This document shows, piece by piece, positions 58,934-64,000 of a DNA stretch of 64,000 nucleotides (positions are counted from its first letter, which is position 1; each line of letters opens with the position of its first letter). The translations under genes and the position numbers were made by a program. The notes below the pieces were generated by a model. That model worked only from the letters and a program-made list of their open reading frames with translations. It had not been told where the DNA came from and ran no database searches. Source of the stretch: Rhodococcoides corynebacterioides (GTDB lineage: Bacteria; Actinomycetota; Actinomycetes; Mycobacteriales; Mycobacteriaceae); the NCBI RefSeq assembly GCF_019834675.1, contig NZ_JABUBU010000002.1, forward strand, positions 124,001 through 188,000, read 5' to 3'.

Positions 58934-61900
58934 CACGCAGCACCCGCTTCCGCCCCACGCGCGCGGGCATCGTCAACCTGTGGGACTACCGGGACCAGGA
59001 GTTCTCCTTCGCCGACGGACGGCTGGTGCTGCGCGGGCCCAACGGGTCGGGCAAGACCAAGGCCCTCGAGGTGCTCTACCCCTTCGTTCTCGACGGCCGC
59101 ATCGAACCGCGTCGCCTCAACCCCTTCGCGGGCGAGGAACGCACCATGAAGTCGAATCTGCTGTACCGGGGCCAGGATTCGGCCCACAGCTACGTGTGGA
59201 TGGAATTCGGCCGCGGCCGCGCCGACGACCCCGAGTGCGTCACCGTCGGCATCGGCATGCGCGCCACGCGGTCGGTCGACAGGGTCACCCGGTGGTACTT
59301 CGTCGTCGACGGCCGGGTGGGCGTCGACTTCTCGCTTCTCGGGGACGACGATCGGCCGCTCACCAAGAAGCAACTGGCCGAGCAGATCGGTACCGACGCC
59401 ATCGTGGATCGGCCGATCGACTACCGCGCCGCGATCGACGCGCGGATGTTCGGTCTCGGCGCGGAGCGGTACGACCAGCTCATCACCCTGATCCTGACGT
59501 TGCGCCGTCCGCAGCTCGCGAAGAACCTCGATCCCAAGGGCCTGTCGCGCGCCCTGTCTGACGGCTTGCGCCCCCTCGACGAGCACCTCGTCCTCGATGC
59601 CGCCCGCTCGTTCAGCGACATGGAGGAGGTCGGCCGGGCGCTCGAGGGCATCGCCGAGGCGGACCGCGCCGCGGCGTCGTTCCTCGGGGTGTACGGCCGC
59701 TACCTGTCCGTGCAGGCGCGCACCGACGTCGACCAGGTGCAGCGCCGCCTGGACGCCGTCGACCACGCCGTCACCGCACTCTTCGCCGCGCGAGCCCTGC
59801 AGGAGCGGCGCCGGGCCGAGCGAGAGGCCGCCGAGCGCCGGTTCGACGAAGCCGACCGCGCCCTCGACCGTGCTCTGACCGACCAGCAGACCCTGCAGCG
59901 ATCCTCCGCCTACGAGGGCAAGCAGCAACTCGACGACCTCGCCGACGCCGTCCGTCGGCTCGAGATCTCCACCCAGCAGCAGGCCGAGAAGGCGGTCCGG
60001 GCGCAGGAGGCCGTCGACGGTCGTCGCCGGGACGCCGAGGCCGCGGCCGAGCGCGCCCGCGAGGTGGCCGCGGTGATCGCGCGGGCGGAGGACGAGCTGA
60101 CCGCCGCGGCGGAGGACGCCGGCATCGCCTGGACGGCTCTGCCCGCCGATGCGCGGGTGGACCGCATCACCGCCGCCGTCCGCGGTCACGCGGAGGAACG
60201 CGACGCCGACGTCCGGGCGGTGCGGGCCGCCGTGCTGCAGGTCGACCGGGCGACGGCCGAACGGACACGGGCGGAACGGGCGGTCGAGCGCGGACGGGAC
60301 GACCGTGATCGCGCGCTGGCGGCCGTCCGCGACGCTGAGGCCACGGTCGCCGCGGCGCGCGCACGATGCGCCGGCGAGTTGCGCTCCTGGTGGACCGAGG
60401 CCTCGCGCGTCGTCGACGACCCCGGCGTGCCCGAGGTCCTCGCCGACGCTCTCGACGCGACCGGCGACGACGACGCCCCCTCGCTCCGCGACGCCCTGCG
60501 TGAGCGCACCCGCGACCTCACCGACGCGCTGCGGGCGGCCGACCGCGACGCGGCGCGCGACGCGGCCGACGCGCGTCGTCGTCTCGCGGAGGTCGAGGCC
60601 GACCGCGCCCGTGTCGCCGCGGAACACGACGACGCCCCGCCAGTCCCCCACACGCGCGGCCCGCGGGCGAGCGGAACCCCGCTCTGGCAGCTCGTGCGGT
60701 TCGCCGACGGCGTCGACGACGCGGTCGCGGCCGGGATCGAGGCCGCGCTCGAGGCCGCCGGCGTTCTGGACGCGCTGGTAGCCGAGGACGGTGCCGTGGA
60801 CGTCGTCGGCGATACGGCACTGACCGCGCTCGACCCGGTGGACGGCCCGTCGCTCGCGGACGTGCTGGTCGTCGAGGATCACCCGGCCGTGTCGGCCGAG
60901 GCCGTGCGGCGGGTGTTGACGTCGGTGGCGCTCGGCGGCGACGGATCCGTCCGCGTGAGCGCCGACGGCACGTTCGCGCTCGGCGTCCTGCTCGGGTCCC
61001 ACACCAAGTCGGCGGCGGAGTACATCGGCGCCACGGCGCGGGCGCGGCGCCGGGCTGCCCGCGCGGCCGAACTCGACGCCGAGATCGGCGAGATCCGTTC
61101 CGTCATCGAGGCCGCCGAGCGCGCCGGAACCGACGCGCGGGTCCGGCTCGACGCCGTGCACCGCTCGGTCGACCGGCTACCCGGCACGACGGCGGTGACG
61201 GCCGCGCTGCGCAGCACCGTCGAAGCCGCGGGCGCTCTGCGATCCAGGACGGCCGCTGCCGAGGCGGCCGAGCGCGATCTCGACGCGGCGGTGGCCGCGC
61301 AGTCGGCCGCCGAGAAGGCTCTGCGGACCGCGGCGGTGACGCACCGGGCGCCCCACCTCGGCCGCGAACTCGACGCCCTCGCCGCCGCGATCCGGCACTT
61401 CGAGAACACCGGGCACGCGCTGCTTCGCCACCGCGGCGACGTCGAGCGCGCCGCGGAACGCGAACGCGAGGCGGCCGCGCGGCTCGAGGAGGCCGTCGGG
61501 AACGCCGAGGAGTACGCCGAGGAAGCCGCGATCGCCGAAACCGGGTACGAGCAGCAGTCCGCCAAGCTCGAGGTGCTGCGCGAGTCGCTCGGAGCCGACG
61601 CGGACCAGATCGAGGCCGAGCTGGCCGTGGTCCGTCGCCGCATCGAGGAGTGCAAGAAGGAGCAGACCGCCGCCCGCAAGGCCGCGACGGCGGCGGGCGA
61701 GGACACGGGCGCGGCCGACGGCGCACTGCGGGCGGCGTCCGCGGAACTGACCGCGGCCATCACCGAAACCCTGGGCGACGCACGGCGTCTCGCCCCGTAC
61801 GCCGAGCGGGATCTGCTCGCCGTGCTCGGGGCCCCGGCGTGTTCCTGGCCCACCAGTGAGTCCGCGTGGTCCACCCCCGACCAGGTGCTCTACCGCATGG

Positions 61901-63057
61901 AGGCCGCCACCCACCCCGACGACGTCCCGGACGTGCTGCCGCCCGAGGTCCGCGCTCTGCTGGACGCCCTCGTCGCCGCCACCGCCGACGTCAAGGCCAC
62001 CGACTCCGCGCGCAAGACCACCCGCGGCGCACTCACCGCCGCGTTGCAGGACTTCGACGCCGGACTGGCGTCGTCGGGCCAGGACTTCCGGCTCGAGTGG
62101 GACGCCGTCGACGGGGTGACGGTGGTGCGTGTCCAGGACGAGCGCGGCCGATCCACGGTGGCGGACTTCGCGGCCCGCGTCGCCGAGGCTCGGCGTGACC
62201 AGGAGTCGCTGCTCACCGACGCCGAACGCCGCATCCTCGAGGACGCTCTGCTCACTGGTCTGGCTCAGCAGATCCACGACCGCACGGTCGACGCGCGGGC
62301 GCTCATCGCGCGGATGGGCGCGGAGATGAAGGAGCGACGGATGTCGTCCGGCTCCACCATCGGGGTCCACTGGGTTCTTGCGGACACCCTCGACGAGGAG
62401 GGGCGGGCGGTGTCGAAACTGCTCGAACGCGACAGCGCCGGCCTGGCGCCCGAGGACCTCGCCCGGATCCGGGCGTACTTCGCGGCGCGCATCCGCTCCG
62501 CGCGAGCGGCGCACCCCGAGCGCTCGTACCCCGAGATCCTCACGGAGGCACTCGACTACCGGCAGTGGCGGGTATTCGCCTTCACTCTCCTGGGCGCGGA
62601 CGGATCCGAGGATCGACTCACCGTCGCACGGCACAGCGCGCTCTCCGGCGGTGAACAGTCGGTGTCGCTGCACCTTCCGCTCTTCGCCGCGGCGCACGTG
62701 ATGCTGTCCTCCGCCGATCCGCACTCACCCCGGCTGCTCGCGCTGGACGAGGCGTTCGCCGGTGTGGACGACAACGGCCGCCGCGAATTGCTCGGCCTCA
62801 GTGTGCAATTCGACCTGGACCTGTTCATGACGGGCTACGACCTCTGGATCACCTACGCCGGAGTCCCCGGGTGTGCGCACTACGACCTGGCCCACTCCAC
62901 CGCCGAGAACACCGTGAGCGCCGCCCTGCTGGTCTGGGACGACGGCGAGCTCCTCGCCGAACACGACGGGTCCGACCTCGCCGCCGCCCTCGGTTCCCCC
63001 CAGCGGCGGCGGGTGCCCACCCCGGTGTCGGGGGGACTCGACTTCGCGGAGGTGTAG
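58930..63057 (+). CDS. jetC: Wadjet type II-like SMC ATPase JetC (TIGR02680)
   Basis: A 1,375-residue SMC/MukB-like motor. The N-terminal head has Walker A at residues 36-43 (GPNGSGKT). About 850 residues of Ala/Glu/Arg-rich coiled coil with a central hinge-like globular part near residues 600-700 follow. The C-terminal head has the ABC signature LSGGEQ at 1238-1243 and Walker B LLALDEAF with Asp1273 and Glu1274. All motifs for ATP-driven loop extrusion are intact. The usual next gene, the Toprim nuclease jetD (DUF2399), does not follow; the gene ends in TAG without overlap. Confidence 0.93.
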   Translation: MTRSTRFRPTRAGIVNLWDYRDQEFSFADGRLVLRGPNGSGKTKALEVLYPFVLDGRIEPRRLNPFAGEERTMKSNLLYRGQDSAHSYVWMEFGRGRADDPECVTVGIGMRATRSVDRVTRWYFVVDGRVGVDFSLLGDDDRPLTKKQLAEQIGTDAIVDRPIDYRAAIDARMFGLGAERYDQLITLILTLRRPQLAKNLDPKGLSRALSDGLRPLDEHLVLDAARSFSDMEEVGRALEGIAEADRAAASFLGVYGRYLSVQARTDVDQVQRRLDAVDHAVTALFAARALQERRRAEREAAERRFDEADRALDRALTDQQTLQRSSAYEGKQQLDDLADAVRRLEISTQQQAEKAVRAQEAVDGRRRDAEAAAERAREVAAVIARAEDELTAAAEDAGIAWTALPADARVDRITAAVRGHAEERDADVRAVRAAVLQVDRATAERTRAERAVERGRDDRDRALAAVRDAEATVAAARARCAGELRSWWTEASRVVDDPGVPEVLADALDATGDDDAPSLRDALRERTRDLTDALRAADRDAARDAADARRRLAEVEADRARVAAEHDDAPPVPHTRGPRASGTPLWQLVRFADGVDDAVAAGIEAALEAAGVLDALVAEDGAVDVVGDTALTALDPVDGPSLADVLVVEDHPAVSAEAVRRVLTSVALGGDGSVRVSADGTFALGVLLGSHTKSAAEYIGATARARRRAARAAELDAEIGEIRSVIEAAERAGTDARVRLDAVHRSVDRLPGTTAVTAALRSTVEAAGALRSRTAAAEAAERDLDAAVAAQSAAEKALRTAAVTHRAPHLGRELDALAAAIRHFENTGHALLRHRGDVERAAEREREAAARLEEAVGNAEEYAEEAAIAETGYEQQSAKLEVLRESLGADADQIEAELAVVRRRIEECKKEQTAARKAATAAGEDTGAADGALRAASAELTAAITETLGDARRLAPYAERDLLAVLGAPACSWPTSESAWSTPDQVLYRMEAATHPDDVPDVLPPEVRALLDALVAATADVKATDSARKTTRGALTAALQDFDAGLASSGQDFRLEWDAVDGVTVVRVQDERGRSTVADFAARVAEARRDQESLLTDAERRILEDALLTGLAQQIHDRTVDARALIARMGAEMKERRMSSGSTIGVHWVLADTLDEEGRAVSKLLERDSAGLAPEDLARIRAYFAARIRSARAAHPERSYPEILTEALDYRQWRVFAFTLLGADGSEDRLTVARHSALSGGEQSVSLHLPLFAAAHVMLSSADPHSPRLLALDEAFAGVDDNGRRELLGLSVQFDLDLFMTGYDLWITYAGVPGCAHYDLAHSTAENTVSAALLVWDDGELLAEHDGSDLAAALGSPQRRRVPTPVSGGLDFAEV

Positions 63058-63087
63058 GGCCGAGCACGGTGTGCGCCTCGACGGCTT

Positions 63088-63120
63088 CTCGAGCGGGAAA
63101 CCGCCGACTTCCCGTTCGAG
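63088..63120. terminator. Hairpin between convergent jetC and DUF559 genes
   Basis: CTCGAGCGGGAA pairs with TTCCCGTTCGAG (12 bp with one G-T pair) around a 9-nt loop, 30 nt after the jetC stop and 13 nt beyond the stop of the opposite gene. No T tract. A bidirectional terminator is likely. Confidence 0.65.
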
Positions 63121-63133
63121 CCGCACGCCCTGC

Positions 63134-63952
63134 TCACGCGAGCGACCTGCGTCGGCGTCGCACGACGTCGATGATCTCCGCCGCCACGGCGTCCGGGTTC
63201 CGTAAGACGTCGTACGCGGCGTAGCGAAGGACCAGAAAGCCGGAGAGCAGGAGCGCGTTCTGCCGGACCCGATCGCGGCGGAAGACGTCCTGCGCACTGT
63301 GGAATTCGAGACCGTCGACTTCCACGATCACGCGTGCGCGCCGGTCGAGTAGATCCACCACGAAGCGCCCCACCCGAGCGTTCGCCTCGAGTCGGTATCC
63401 GCGGCCCGCAAGGGCGCGGATCAGGAGCCGTTCGGGTTCCGAGGCGAAGTTGCGTGCGGCCGTGTCGACCAGCCGACGCACACGCGCGCTGTGGCGGACG
63501 CCGCGACGTAGTTCCGCCCTGATCGCGCTCACGGTCAGGCCGGCGGCGATACACTCGTCGACGAGCTTTCCGGCGGCACCGTCGTCCAGGTCCGCGGCGC
63601 AGTCCACCACCGTGTGGGCCGGGGTGGTGACCCTGAAGTCCGACAGAAACGCCGACCGCGCCGACCCCTCCCGGGCGCGCAGCCAGGGCGGCGTGCGAGT
63701 TCGCCGCGACACGATCACGTCGACCAACTCGGGCTCCGATAGCCACCCGTACAGGTGACCGGCCGTCCTGCGGGCCAGCACGGCATCGGGGCGCCACAGT
63801 CCGACGGCGCGACAGCGATCGACGAACCCGGGATCGCCGTCACCGTAGACGCCGGGCAGGACACGGATGAAGCGGCGAGAGATGGTCGCGTCGGACATCG
63901 ACGCGCGAAGCTGTGCTCGTGTCCAGAGGTGCATGCCGGTCAGGGTGATCAC
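63134..63952 (-). CDS. DUF559 (Vsr-like) domain protein with AbiEi-like N-terminus
   Basis: A protein of about 272 residues. The N-terminal winged-helix-like part (SDATISRRFIRVLPGVYGDGDPG, RPDAVLARRTAGHLYGW) resembles the AbiEi antitoxin/DNA-binding region. The C-terminal part (ANARVGRFVVDLLDRRARVIVEVDGLEFHS, then DRVRQNALLLSGFLVLRYAAYDVLRNPD) is a DUF559 fold related to very-short-patch-repair endonucleases, with the D...E-x-D core. Function unknown; common in Rhodococcus and Gordonia. The frame stays open to the right edge, so the true start may be GTG 63952, ATG 63934 or beyond 64000. Confidence 0.75.
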   Translation of the reverse strand: MITLTGMHLWTRAQLRASMSDATISRRFIRVLPGVYGDGDPGFVDRCRAVGLWRPDAVLARRTAGHLYGWLSEPELVDVIVSRRTRTPPWLRAREGSARSAFLSDFRVTTPAHTVVDCAADLDDGAAGKLVDECIAAGLTVSAIRAELRRGVRHSARVRRLVDTAARNFASEPERLLIRALAGRGYRLEANARVGRFVVDLLDRRARVIVEVDGLEFHSAQDVFRRDRVRQNALLLSGFLVLRYAAYDVLRNPDAVAAEIIDVVRRRRRSLA

Positions 63953-64000
63953 CGAGGCCGACCGCGAGGTGGCGTGGCGGCGCAGCCTGATTCGACCCGG
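63953..64000. other. Right edge of the window, open reading frame continues
   Basis: These 48 bases hold no start or stop codon in the frame of the DUF559 gene and no other recognisable element; the gene may extend through them. Confidence 0.4.

Noticed and set aside
63134-63952. DUF559 gene as a diverged JetD
   Set aside because: The readable core is Vsr/DUF559-like (VIVEVDGLEFHS) and lacks a Toprim DxD region; the gene is also on the opposite strand.

Overview
The window is a high-GC actinobacterial chromosome segment, most likely from a Rhodococcus-type member of the Nocardiaceae/Mycobacteriales. Evidence: complete Pup-proteasome locus, aerobic cobalamin genes, F420-dependent enzymes, a 13E12/DUF222 HNH gene, many GTG starts, 4-bp stop/start overlaps, and a gene order from about 10 to 55 kb that tracks the Mycobacterium tuberculosis Rv2061c-Rv2125 region with insertions. 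Coding density is very high; no gap between genes exceeds about 230 bp. I saw no rRNA, tRNA, CRISPR array or insertion sequence.

Region by region. 1-3.75 kb: 5' part of a non-ribosomal peptide synthetase whose first adenylation domain carries a serine-type pocket; it runs off the left edge. 4-7.9 kb: lnt, a YtcJ-type amidohydrolase and an FxsA protein. 7.9-9.8 kb: a NarL-type two-component pair. 9.8-13.5 kb: a TSUP permease and a TldD/TldE protease pair. 13.5-25.4 kb: cobalamin block (cobN behind a cobalamin riboswitch, cobG, cobH, fused cobIJ, cobK, cobM, cobL) with a DprE2-like dehydrogenase and two F420-type split-barrel proteins. 25.4-28.3 kb: mycothiol-dependent-isomerase-fold protein, Xaa-Pro peptidase, 5'-3' exonuclease. 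28.4-31.2 kb: a 13E12 HNH protein and a DUF4333 membrane protein. 31.3-38.9 kb: helY, tatC, tatA, pafC, pafB, pafA. 39-45.7 kb: a PAP2/diacylglycerol-kinase fusion, then prcA, prcB, pup, dop, mpa. 45.8-53.9 kb: trmI, a RecB-family nuclease, a thioesterase, hisG, hisE, a HAD hydrolase and cobalamin-dependent metH. 54-56 kb: a PAC2 protein and an MFS transporter. 56.1-63.06 kb: a three-gene condensin-like defence operon of the Wadjet type (DUF2397, DUF2398, SMC-like ATPase). 63.1-63.95 kb: a DUF559 protein pointing toward it.

How it fits together: PafA, Dop, Pup, Mpa and the 20S core form one tagging and degradation system, and PafB/PafC form the DNA-damage activator of these bacteria. Two genes here have sequences matching the PafBC promoter element: the RecB-family nuclease (perfect match) and the 13E12 HNH gene (one mismatch, followed directly by a LexA-like box). 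The cobalamin block supplies the cofactor of MetH. Many genes have a TAnnnT -10 hexamer 6-7 nt before the start codon, which points to leaderless transcripts. The most unusual features are the Wadjet-like operon with no nuclease subunit JetD next to it, the damage-promoter pair, a near-perfect 18-bp hairpin between tatA and tatC, and the peptide synthetase where ppm1 usually follows lnt.
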